Positions 16,659-24,858 of a stretch of DNA of 42,611 nt are shown here, one piece after another. A program made the translations under genes and the position numbers. Position 1 is the first letter of the stretch, and the number at the start of each line of letters is the position of its first letter. The DNA is taken from assembly GCA_001780725.1 (NCBI GenBank), contig MFIM01000016.1, forward strand, positions 1 through 42,611. The letters are read 5' to 3'. The notes beneath the pieces were generated by a model that made no database searches, was not told the DNA's origin, and saw nothing but the letters and a program-made list of their open reading frames with translations. This DNA comes from Candidatus Giovannonibacteria bacterium RIFCSPLOWO2_02_FULL_45_28. Its GTDB lineage: Bacteria > Patescibacteriota > Minisyncoccia > UBA11713 > 2-01-FULL-45-33.

Positions 16659-18527
16659 CTACTCCACTGTAACAGATTTTGCTAAGTTGCGGGGTTTATC
16701 CACGTCCAAACCCAAAAGAGCCGCAGTGTGGTAAGCGAAAAGCTGAAGAGGAATCACTGAAAGAATTGGCGTGAGCATCTCCAGAGTCTGCGGAATGAAA
16801 ATAACATCGTCGGCGAGTTTGCCAATTTTTTCATCCCCTTCCGTGGCCACCGCCAAAACGCGCCCATTTCTTGCTTTAATCTCCTGAATGTTTGAGAGTA
16901 TTTTTTCATAAACAGGATCTTTCGGCGCCAAAGCCACTGTCGGAAAATTTTCGTCAATGAGAGCTATGGGTCCGTGCTTCATCTCACCGGAAGCGTAACC
17001 CTCGGCATGCCTGTAAGAAATCTCTTTTAATTTAAGCGCTCCTTCCAAAGCCACCGGAAAGTTGTATTTTCTCCCCAAATACAGAAAGTTTTTGTACTTA
17101 GAATACTTTTCAGCAAGTTTTTTAACTCCCGCGTCACCGGCCAAAACTTTTTTCATTTTCGCCGGCAAGGCTTTGAGTTCCATTACCAGTTTTTGGCCTA
17201 GCACATCCGAGACGGCGCCGCGCTCGCGGCCTAAAAATAACGCAAGAAGCACAAGCGCGCCCAACTGCGAGATAAAAGCCTTGGTTGATGCAACGCCTAT
17301 TTCCGGTCCGGCGTGATTATAAATACCCGCGTCGGACTCTCTGGCAATAGTTGAACCTACAACATTGACTACGCCCAAAGTTAAAGCGCCCCGCTTTTTC
17401 GCTTCGCGCAGAGCCTCCAGCGTGTCTGCGGTTTCTCCAGATTGAGAAACAAAAATGGCAACCGTATCCGGATCTATCACCGGATTAGAATATCTAAACT
17501 CCGAAGCATACTCAACAGAAGCCGGAATTTTCGCCAATTCTTCAAAATAATATTTGCCCACAAGTCCGGCGTAATAAGAAGTCCCGCAGGCAGAAATTAT
17601 AATTTTTTTCGCTTGAAGCAGACGGTCTCGGACAGCAACAATTCCTCCCAGTTTGGCGCTGCCCTCTTCCAAAAGCCGTCCCAACAGAACGTTTTCCAGC
17701 GCAGACGGCCCTTCAAAAATTTCTTTCCGCATAAAGTGGGGGTGTCCGCTTTTCTGCGCCTCCGAAATATCCCAATCTATTTTATCTATAGGTTTTTGTA
17801 ATGTTTTTTTGGAAAGGTTTCCGCCAAAGGCGGATCCGCCTAGGGTGGAGAAAATTTCCATTTTTGATGGAGTAAGAACCGCCGCCTCATTATCATGAAG
17901 ATAAATCACGTTTTTTGTAATACCCACAACAGCCGACGCGTCGGAGGCGACCAAATATTCGCCGTCGCCTATACCCAAAATAATCGGCGAGCCGCGCCGC
18001 GCAACGACAATTTTTTCCGGATCGTGTTTTGAAATAACAGCAAGGCCGAAAGTTCCGTTAACGTGCCGCAAACCTTCCAACACCGCGTCTTCTAAAAATA
18101 TTTGCCCAGCCGATAAAAATGGCCTCTCAAAAAGATGAGCCAAAATCTCCGTGTCCGTTTCCGACAAAAAAGAATGTCCCTCCCGAATAAGCGCTTCACG
18201 AAGCTCAGCGTAATTTTCTATGATACCGTTGTGCACAACGAAAATTCCACTTTGGCAATCGGCGTGGGGATGGGCGTTTCTGTCAGACGGCTTGCCGTGA
18301 GTCGCCCAGCGCGTGTGGGCAATGGCGGATTTGCCGCTCCAAGATTTCCGCGACAATCTGCTCTCAAGCGCGGAGACGCGCCCGGCCGTCTTTTCAAATC
18401 TGATTTTAACGCCGTCCCAAAGCGCTACACCCGCTGAATCATATCCGCGGTATTCCAAAGCTTTCAGTCCATCTATAACAATGGGCAGAGCGTTTTTCTT
18501 GCCAATGTATCCGACTATACCGCACAT
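16659..18527 (-). CDS. glmS: glutamine--fructose-6-phosphate aminotransferase (isomerizing)
   Basis: 622 aa; N-terminal MCGIVGYIG, SIS domains, C-terminal NLAKSVTVE. Confidence 0.97.
   Translation of the reverse strand: MCGIVGYIGKKNALPIVIDGLKALEYRGYDSAGVALWDGVKIRFEKTAGRVSALESRLSRKSWSGKSAIAHTRWATHGKPSDRNAHPHADCQSGIFVVHNGIIENYAELREALIREGHSFLSETDTEILAHLFERPFLSAGQIFLEDAVLEGLRHVNGTFGLAVISKHDPEKIVVARRGSPIILGIGDGEYLVASDASAVVGITKNVIYLHDNEAAVLTPSKMEIFSTLGGSAFGGNLSKKTLQKPIDKIDWDISEAQKSGHPHFMRKEIFEGPSALENVLLGRLLEEGSAKLGGIVAVRDRLLQAKKIIISACGTSYYAGLVGKYYFEELAKIPASVEYASEFRYSNPVIDPDTVAIFVSQSGETADTLEALREAKKRGALTLGVVNVVGSTIARESDAGIYNHAGPEIGVASTKAFISQLGALVLLALFLGRERGAVSDVLGQKLVMELKALPAKMKKVLAGDAGVKKLAEKYSKYKNFLYLGRKYNFPVALEGALKLKEISYRHAEGYASGEMKHGPIALIDENFPTVALAPKDPVYEKILSNIQEIKARNGRVLAVATEGDEKIGKLADDVIFIPQTLEMLTPILSVIPLQLFAYHTAALLGLDVDKPRNLAKSVTVE
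17820..17850. repeat. palindromic insert inside glmS (peptide LGGSAFGGN)
   Basis: tCCGCCaaaGGCGGatCCGCCtagggtgg. Confidence 0.65.
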
Positions 18528-18561
18528 GCCAAATTTATATTAACGTTATTACATTAATTAA

Positions 18562-18592
18562 AACAAAAAGGCCAGCGTATAGTTACGCCGGG
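18562..18592 (-). terminator. rho-independent terminator after the GDPD gene
   Basis: Minus strand CCGGCGTA acta TACGCTGG CCTTTTTGTTTT. Confidence 0.65.
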
Positions 18593-19309
18593 TTATTGCA
18601 AAGTAATTTCCCATAAAATCTCTTTCGCGTAAGCAGGGCAGTCAGAGAATATGCCGTCCAAATCAAGAAATAAAGCCAAAGTAATCTGGGATTTGGGATG
18701 GAAGGATTTATCGGAATAAGCATAGATCAAAAATCTTTTTTTGCGAAAATATTCTACCATCTCCCGATTCAAATTCAAAGCCGCCAAATTAAAATGGATA
18801 CTCTTTGCTTTCAAAATCTTGCCGACTGCGGCAACCAGCCACCATGACAAATTGCGTTCAACCGGATCCCACAAAAGACCGATCTTTGCGCGCGGCTTTT
18901 TTCCTTCTAAAAATCTGATTTTAAAAAGTTCAAGCCACAAAAAAGAGGAGAATACGATTTTGTCGCGGCAGCGAAGACCTTGAGTCATTTCCAAAATTTC
19001 GTGAATCAATCCCTTTTCTTTAATTTCAAGATGAAGCTGCATTTGCTCTCCCAAGAAAAACCGCTCATTGGACAAAGGAAGATGGGCTCCCTTAACTTTA
19101 ATACTGAGAAAATCTTCAAAGGCGAGCGCTGCGCGGCATTCTTCTTCGGTGCGAATTGGGTCGTGCGATAAAACCAGTTTTCCGCAAAATTTGCATCGCC
19201 TTATATCCGTCTCAACAGCTTCCGCTCCCATTTTATGCGCCGCCACAAACGCTTCGCGCGTGTTTTCTTTCTCTGAAGCCGACGCCCCGCGATGAGCGAT
19301 GATAAGCAT
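18593..19309 (-). CDS. glycerophosphodiester phosphodiesterase family protein
   Basis: 238 aa; IAHRGASASEKENTREAFVAAHKMGAEAVETDIRRCK, LVLSHDP, LHLEIKEKG. Confidence 0.88.
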   Translation of the reverse strand: MLIIAHRGASASEKENTREAFVAAHKMGAEAVETDIRRCKFCGKLVLSHDPIRTEEECRAALAFEDFLSIKVKGAHLPLSNERFFLGEQMQLHLEIKEKGLIHEILEMTQGLRCRDKIVFSSFLWLELFKIRFLEGKKPRAKIGLLWDPVERNLSWWLVAAVGKILKAKSIHFNLAALNLNREMVEYFRKKRFLIYAYSDKSFHPKSQITLALFLDLDGIFSDCPAYAKEILWEITLQ

Positions 19310-19350
19310 TTTTCAGATCCGATTCTTCCCAAAACCTAACACGTTTTTAC

Positions 19351-19380
19351 AAAAACAAAAAGCGGGGCTATTTGCCCCAC
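19351..19380 (-). terminator. rho-independent terminator
   Basis: GTGGGGCaaatAGCCCCGC then TTTTTGTTTTT on the minus strand. Confidence 0.7.
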
Positions 19381-19395
19381 TCAATACTACATGTT

Positions 19396-19836
19396 TTATT
19401 TAAATGCCCTTTCAAGATGAAAAAACCAAGGGACAACAACGCCGTAATCAATGTAATGAAGTATCGTGCCGGCGATTAGCGCGTCTGGAACTATGTAATA
19501 AAATCCCAGTTCTGGATATAGTTTGGTCCACATTATCAGCGCTAAGGCATTAAGCAATGGGGCCGCTGTTGCATAAATATTTTTAACAACAGCGCGAGAA
19601 AGTTTTTTGGACGCACCGATTCTCTTAAGCAAATTCATTAATAAACCGCCTCCGAATTCAAGCAAAAGAATGCCGATGGCAATCGCGCTTACGAGCGTTA
19701 TAAATATCGCTGGGAGCAAAGCGATGCCCATATTGGAAACGCCATTCAAACGAGGAATAGATGGGAATACGAATGCCACACATAGCGCGTCTAGCATAAC
19801 CACAGCAATAAACGCAATCGCGTAAATTTTTGACAC
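19396..19836 (-). CDS. hypothetical membrane protein
   Basis: 146 aa with four hydrophobic segments; promoter-like TTGACG-17-TATTTT upstream on the minus strand. Confidence 0.6.
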   Translation of the reverse strand: MSKIYAIAFIAVVMLDALCVAFVFPSIPRLNGVSNMGIALLPAIFITLVSAIAIGILLLEFGGGLLMNLLKRIGASKKLSRAVVKNIYATAAPLLNALALIMWTKLYPELGFYYIVPDALIAGTILHYIDYGVVVPWFFHLERAFK

Positions 19837-19896
19837 AGATACTCTCCCCCAACTTGCAAGACTCTACCAAAAAAATACTCTTAGATTATCCGCACG

Positions 19897-20007
19897 TCAA
19901 GCGCCCTCGCCTGCATTTAACAAAAAAGCGGGGCTATTTGCCCGCTCAGATATAAGGAAAATCACGACCAAAATTACTAAAAATGCCATCGCTATACCGC
20001 CCAACAT
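19897..20007 (-). CDS. 36-aa single-TM small protein
   Basis: Hand translation MLGGIAMAFLVILVVIFLISERANSPAFLLNAGEGA; strong RBS GGAGGGGG. Confidence 0.35.
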   Translation of the reverse strand: MLGGIAMAFLVILVVIFLISERANSPAFLLNAGEGA

Positions 20008-20019
20008 AATGCCCCCTCC

Positions 20020-22893
20020 TTAAACCACAATGTTGACGAGTCTTCGTGGAACGAAGATAATCTTTCGTGGTTTTCTGTTTTCTAGAGCGAGCTTAACTTT
20101 TTCGCGCGCGAGAGTCAAGCGCTCGGCTTCGGATTGCGAAATATTGACTGGGACTTCAAATTTGTCGCGCACTTTGCCGTTTATTTGGATAATAAGCTCA
20201 AAAGTATTTTCTTCAACGAGCTTCGGGTCGTATTTCGGCCAAGGCTCAAAATGGATAGACGCTTTGTTGCCCAAGCGCGACCAAAGTTCTTCGGCAAGAT
20301 GTGGCGCAAACGGAGCAAGTAGCTTTAAAAATACGCTGAAATTTTCAGAGGAAGCTCCGACTTTTTCCATTTCATTTAAAAGCACCATTAATGCGGAAAC
20401 GGCGGTATTAAAATGAAATTCCTCAATATCTTCTCCGACTTTCTTTATGGTTTTATTCAGCGCTCGCGCAAAATCGCCTCGCTCCTCAACACTCGGTGTT
20501 GAATCCCGAAAAACACCGAGTGTTTTCCCGCGAGGCGAGGCAAATTTCCAAACTCTGTCCAAAAATCTCCGGATGCCTAAAATGCCCTGCGGGTTCCACG
20601 GATACGAACCGGCTTCATTATATGGGCCGATGAAAGCCAAATACATCCGCACCGTATCCGCTCCGAATTTGGCAACATATTCATCCGGATCAATCACGTT
20701 GCCTTTTGATTTGGACATTTTCTGACCGTCCGGACCCAAAATAATGCCGCGGTTTCTTCTGTCTTTGTATGGTTCGTCTCCCAGTTCTTTCGGAATAAGC
20801 CCCGAATCAAACATTGCTTCATACCAAAAGCGGGAATATAAAAGGTGCATTGTCGTGTGCTCGGCTCCCCCGGAATATAAATCAACCGGCATCCAGTTTT
20901 CCATTTTTCTCTTTTGGGCAAATTCTTTTTCATTTTTTGGGTCGCAATATCTCAAAAAATACCAGGAAGAATCAACAAAGGTGTCCAGCGTGTCTGTCTC
21001 GCGTTCCGCAACGCTTCCGCATTTCGGACATTTAACTTTTAGCCATTTTTCAGCTTTAGCAAGCGGAGACTTCCCATCCGAACGCGGTTTGTAATCCTTT
21101 ATCTCGGGCAATAAAACCGGCAAATCTTTTTCCGGCGCGGCCAGCGCACCGTCTTTTAGACAATAAATTATCGGAATCGGCGCCCCCCAATAACGCTGCC
21201 GCGATACCACCCAATCGCGCAAGCGGTATTGCGTTTTTATTTCCCCACCGACAAATTCTGTTATTGTTTTTTTTGCTTTCTCCGAATCCATCCCGTCAAA
21301 TTTTCCGGAATTAACCATTATACCGCTTCCGGCATACGCCTCTCCCAAAATTAGGCGCCTAAAAACAAGACTGTGCAGTTGATCTTTTACCTTATCAAGA
21401 ACCTCTGTCTTGCTAAGCCATTCCAACGAAAATTTTTCTTTCTCTGTATTTTCCAATCTTGGAGGCGTTTTCTCATTGTTTAGCAATTGAAAATGCAAAC
21501 CCGTGGCGTTAATGTTTCTGTTCACGTTTTTCGAAAATGCCACATAGTGGTGGTGTATTTTTTCTGAAACCGAAACCAGTTTCAGGTTTTTATAGCCGGT
21601 TTCTTCTTGAATTTCGCGGCACGCAGCGGCTTCGTAGTTTTCAGCGCCGTCTATCCCGCCTCCGACAAAAAGATTCCCGCCGAGCTTGGGTCCCCAGTTT
21701 ATAGATAAAAATTTTCCCGTTTTAGAATCCTCAACAACAGCTACAATGCTTTTTCTAAATTCCTCGTTTTCACGCAACTCGCCGGTAACCGGCTCAACAA
21801 CAGTTCTCGTCTGCAGACCAAATTTTTTTGCGAACTCAAAATCGCGCTGGTCGTGCGCGGGGACAGCCATAATCGCGCCAGTTCCGTAGCCCATAAAAAC
21901 ATAGTCGGCAACCCAAATCGGAATTTCTTCCTTATTTGCCGGATTTACGGCTTTGATGCCTTTTAATTCAACTCCGGTTTTCTCTTTTTCTGCTTTCTGC
22001 CTTTGCAATTGCGTTTTCTTTTTTGCTACGTCAATATATCTTTCAACCTCTTTGAGGTTAGAAATCAGAGGTTTGAGGTTAGAAATTAGAGGGTGTTCCG
22101 GAGCAAGCACCATATAAGTCGCCCCGAAGAGAGTATCCGGACGCGTTGTAAAAACCTTTATTTTAAATTCCAAATTCTTAATTCTAAATTCTATTTCCGC
22201 CCCTTCCGATTTCCCTATCCAATTTCTCTGCGCTTCTTTTATTTCTTCCTTCCAATTTAACTTGTCCAAACCAAACAAAAGCCGATCGGCGTAATTCGTA
22301 ATTTTCAGCATCCACTGTTTCATCTGTTTCTGTTCAACTTCCGCTCCGCATCTCTCGCAACAGCCGCCGACTATTTGTTCATTGGCGAGCACGGTTTTAT
22401 CTTTCGGACACCAATTAACGGAAGTTTCGGCTTGATATGCCAGCCCTTTTTTAAAAAACTGCAAAAAAATCCACTGTGTCCATTTGTAATATTCCGGATC
22501 GGAAGTTATAACTTCGCGCGACCAATCAAAAGATGCACCCATGGATTTGATTTGCTTGCGCATGTAATCAATGTTGCCGTATGTCCATTTTTTAGGATTT
22601 AATCCGCGCTTTATGGCAGCATTCTCCGCAGGAAGCCCGAAAGCGTCAAAACCTATCGGGAATAAAACATTTTTTCCTTCCATTCTTTTTTTTCGCGCAA
22701 AAATGTCGGGCACGGAAAAAGCATACCAATGCCCGGTATGCAGATTGCCGGACGGGTACGGAAATTCAACCAAAACATAAAAATTTCTAGCCCGAGGCCA
22801 GTCAGCCTTGGGTTGGTCATTCGTTTCGTAGATTTTTGATTTCTCCCACTCTTTCTGCCATTTTTTCTCTATTTTTTTGTGGTCATACGGCAT
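20020..22893 (-). CDS. leuS: leucyl-tRNA synthetase with a Nudix domain inserted in the CP1 editing region
   Basis: 957 aa; FPYPSGNLHTGHWYAF, TTRPDTLFGATYMVLAPEHPL, GTGAIMAVPAHDQRDFEFAKKFGL, KMSKSKGNVIDP. Internal Nudix box GGIDGAENYEAAACREIQEETGY. Confidence 0.97.
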   Translation of the reverse strand: MPYDHKKIEKKWQKEWEKSKIYETNDQPKADWPRARNFYVLVEFPYPSGNLHTGHWYAFSVPDIFARKKRMEGKNVLFPIGFDAFGLPAENAAIKRGLNPKKWTYGNIDYMRKQIKSMGASFDWSREVITSDPEYYKWTQWIFLQFFKKGLAYQAETSVNWCPKDKTVLANEQIVGGCCERCGAEVEQKQMKQWMLKITNYADRLLFGLDKLNWKEEIKEAQRNWIGKSEGAEIEFRIKNLEFKIKVFTTRPDTLFGATYMVLAPEHPLISNLKPLISNLKEVERYIDVAKKKTQLQRQKAEKEKTGVELKGIKAVNPANKEEIPIWVADYVFMGYGTGAIMAVPAHDQRDFEFAKKFGLQTRTVVEPVTGELRENEEFRKSIVAVVEDSKTGKFLSINWGPKLGGNLFVGGGIDGAENYEAAACREIQEETGYKNLKLVSVSEKIHHHYVAFSKNVNRNINATGLHFQLLNNEKTPPRLENTEKEKFSLEWLSKTEVLDKVKDQLHSLVFRRLILGEAYAGSGIMVNSGKFDGMDSEKAKKTITEFVGGEIKTQYRLRDWVVSRQRYWGAPIPIIYCLKDGALAAPEKDLPVLLPEIKDYKPRSDGKSPLAKAEKWLKVKCPKCGSVAERETDTLDTFVDSSWYFLRYCDPKNEKEFAQKRKMENWMPVDLYSGGAEHTTMHLLYSRFWYEAMFDSGLIPKELGDEPYKDRRNRGIILGPDGQKMSKSKGNVIDPDEYVAKFGADTVRMYLAFIGPYNEAGSYPWNPQGILGIRRFLDRVWKFASPRGKTLGVFRDSTPSVEERGDFARALNKTIKKVGEDIEEFHFNTAVSALMVLLNEMEKVGASSENFSVFLKLLAPFAPHLAEELWSRLGNKASIHFEPWPKYDPKLVEENTFELIIQINGKVRDKFEVPVNISQSEAERLTLAREKVKLALENRKPRKIIFVPRRLVNIVV
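20475..20537. repeat. palindromic element, core ACACTCGGTGT / ACACCGAGTGT, inside leuS, opposite orientation to the other two copies relative to its gene
   Basis: CGCCTCGCtcctcAACACTCGGTGTTgaatcccgaaaAACACCGAGTGTTttcccGCGAGGCG. Confidence 0.9.
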
Positions 22894-22954
22894 ATATTGA
22901 CAATTATACCCGCAGAGCTATGTTTAAGCCAGAATCCAAGATAAGGAAGTTTTT

Positions 22955-23155
22955 ATGATTATGACAGAAGGGTCTTTGAAAGAATTTTTGGAGGCTGTTG
23001 AAAAACGGATTGCGGCAGAAGCCGCAATCGGCGTCCGCAAACATGCTAGAAAAAACATTATAAAAATAGTTGAAGAGGAGTTGAGAGGTTGCGTATCTAT
23101 CGGCACACTTCTGCCACCAGTAGATACGGTTCTCGGCAGCGATTGGGATATTTGA
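22955..23155 (+). CDS. 66-aa hypothetical protein upstream of P5C dehydrogenase
   Basis: MIMTEGSLKEFLEAVEKRIAAEAAIGVRKHARKNIIKIVEEELRGCVSIGTLLPPVDTVLGSDWDI; plausible helical protein, same strand, 10 nt before the next CDS. Confidence 0.6.
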   Translation: MIMTEGSLKEFLEAVEKRIAAEAAIGVRKHARKNIIKIVEEELRGCVSIGTLLPPVDTVLGSDWDI

Positions 23156-23165
23156 GGAGGAAAAA

Positions 23166-24821
23166 ATGACACTGATGTTAAACGCTTTGCCGCAAATCAG
23201 AGAACCAGAAAATTCTCCATTTATTTGTTTTGAAAAGGGCTCTAAAGAAAGAACGCTCCTTGAGCAAGAAATTGAAAACATAAGAAAAAGCAAACCGGAA
23301 ATACTGCCGCTTTGGATCGGCGGTCCGGTTACCACAAAAAACGAACAGCGCCGCTGCATACCGCCGCACAATTACGACCGGACGCTTGCGACCTATCATA
23401 CAGTTTCGGAACAACATGTTACCACAGCAATTAAAACTGTTCTTAAGGCAAAAAAAAGATGGATGCAGCTTCCATGGCCTTACCGCTTGATCATTTTCCA
23501 GTCGGCGGCCCGCCTGCTTGAAACAAAATATCTTTGCAAAATGGTGGCGGCCGTGATGGAAGACTACAGCAAGAACCCATATGAGGCACTAATTGATGTC
23601 CAGGAGTTAGTGGATTTCTGGAGATTCAATAGCTATTACGCGGCCAAACTTTATGCCGAACAGCCGAAAAGCAATCTGGATACCAGCAACATGGTTGATT
23701 ACCGTCCGTTGGAAGGTTTTGTTTACGCCGCCCCCCCGAATAATTTTGTGGCCATTGAGGGTAATCTGCCCACAGCGCCACTTATCATGGGAAACGTCGT
23801 AATCGCAAAGCCGTCTTCGGACGTCGTGTACTCTTTCCATCTCGTTTTGAAAATACTTTTGGAAGCGGGTTTGCCGCCGGACGTTATGGCGGTTCTCCAC
23901 GGCGACTCGCAAATGATTAGCGACATTGTTTTAGGCAATCCCATGCTCTCCGCAGTACATTTTACTGGTGGAACTGATACATTCAGAAAAATGCGCTGGA
24001 CCATTGCTCAAAATGAATATAATAAACGGCTCTACAAAGGGATGGTCAGAACCGTCGGAGAAACCGGGGGCAAGGACCCGATCGTTGTTTTTGACAGTCA
24101 TGACCCAGTCGCAACCGCATCCGCAATTGTCATGGGCGGATTCGGGGCTCAAGGAAGAAAATGCTCCGCGACTTCGCGAGTTTATATGACCGAAGACAAG
24201 TGGCCCGAGGTACAGACGCCGCTTCTGGATTTTATGCGCGCCATCAAAATCGGAGATCCGGCGGATTTCAAAAATTTTATGGGCTCCGATATCAATGAAG
24301 CGGCGCACAAAAATTACTTGAGATATGTAGAGTACGCATATCATTGCCCGTCCACGGAAGCCGTTTATACGGAAGGGACCCTTACGGCGGGCTCGGGCGG
24401 GTGGTTTCACAAGCCGATGATAGTATTAACGAAAGATCCGCATCATAAATTGATGAAAGAAGAAATGTTTGAACCGATAGTCACGGTCTGTGTGCTTCCA
24501 AGAAAGAATTATAAACAACAAGTATTGAAACTTTGCGATAAAACTTCTGAATTCGGACTTACTGGAGCGATTCACACAAGTCATATGTATGAATTTTGCG
24601 AGGCTCTTGAAGCTCTGCGGTATGTTGCCGGGAATATGTACAATCACAAAACAACGGGAGCCATGGTCGGCGCACAGCCTTTCTCGGGAGCCAGGCAATC
24701 AGGAACTAACAGCAAAGTTGGATGGTGGCCAAATCTACTGCAATGGACAGAATTGAGCACTCTCGGATTTACCTTCAATAAGCCAACAGACTTCGCTCCT
24801 TCTTATTTGGACAGGGATTAA
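23166..24821 (+). CDS. L-glutamate gamma-semialdehyde (1-pyrroline-5-carboxylate) dehydrogenase
   Basis: 551 aa; aldehyde dehydrogenase fold with GETGGKD, GAQGRKCSATSRVYM (catalytic Cys context), FEPIVTVCV; most like ALDH4/group 1 P5CDH. Confidence 0.88.
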   Translation: MTLMLNALPQIREPENSPFICFEKGSKERTLLEQEIENIRKSKPEILPLWIGGPVTTKNEQRRCIPPHNYDRTLATYHTVSEQHVTTAIKTVLKAKKRWMQLPWPYRLIIFQSAARLLETKYLCKMVAAVMEDYSKNPYEALIDVQELVDFWRFNSYYAAKLYAEQPKSNLDTSNMVDYRPLEGFVYAAPPNNFVAIEGNLPTAPLIMGNVVIAKPSSDVVYSFHLVLKILLEAGLPPDVMAVLHGDSQMISDIVLGNPMLSAVHFTGGTDTFRKMRWTIAQNEYNKRLYKGMVRTVGETGGKDPIVVFDSHDPVATASAIVMGGFGAQGRKCSATSRVYMTEDKWPEVQTPLLDFMRAIKIGDPADFKNFMGSDINEAAHKNYLRYVEYAYHCPSTEAVYTEGTLTAGSGGWFHKPMIVLTKDPHHKLMKEEMFEPIVTVCVLPRKNYKQQVLKLCDKTSEFGLTGAIHTSHMYEFCEALEALRYVAGNMYNHKTTGAMVGAQPFSGARQSGTNSKVGWWPNLLQWTELSTLGFTFNKPTDFAPSYLDRD

Positions 24822-24830
24822 TTTTATTAG

Positions 24831-24858
24831 CCCTCGGACATCCGAGGGTTTTTATTTT
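24831..24858 (+). terminator. rho-independent terminator after P5CDH (possibly bidirectional)
   Basis: CCCTCGGA ca TCCGAGGG TTTTTATTTT. Confidence 0.85.

Noticed and set aside
22904-23371. 155-aa minus-strand ORF over the P5CDH start
   Set aside because: Antisense to the supported plus-strand 66-aa ORF and P5CDH; no domain.
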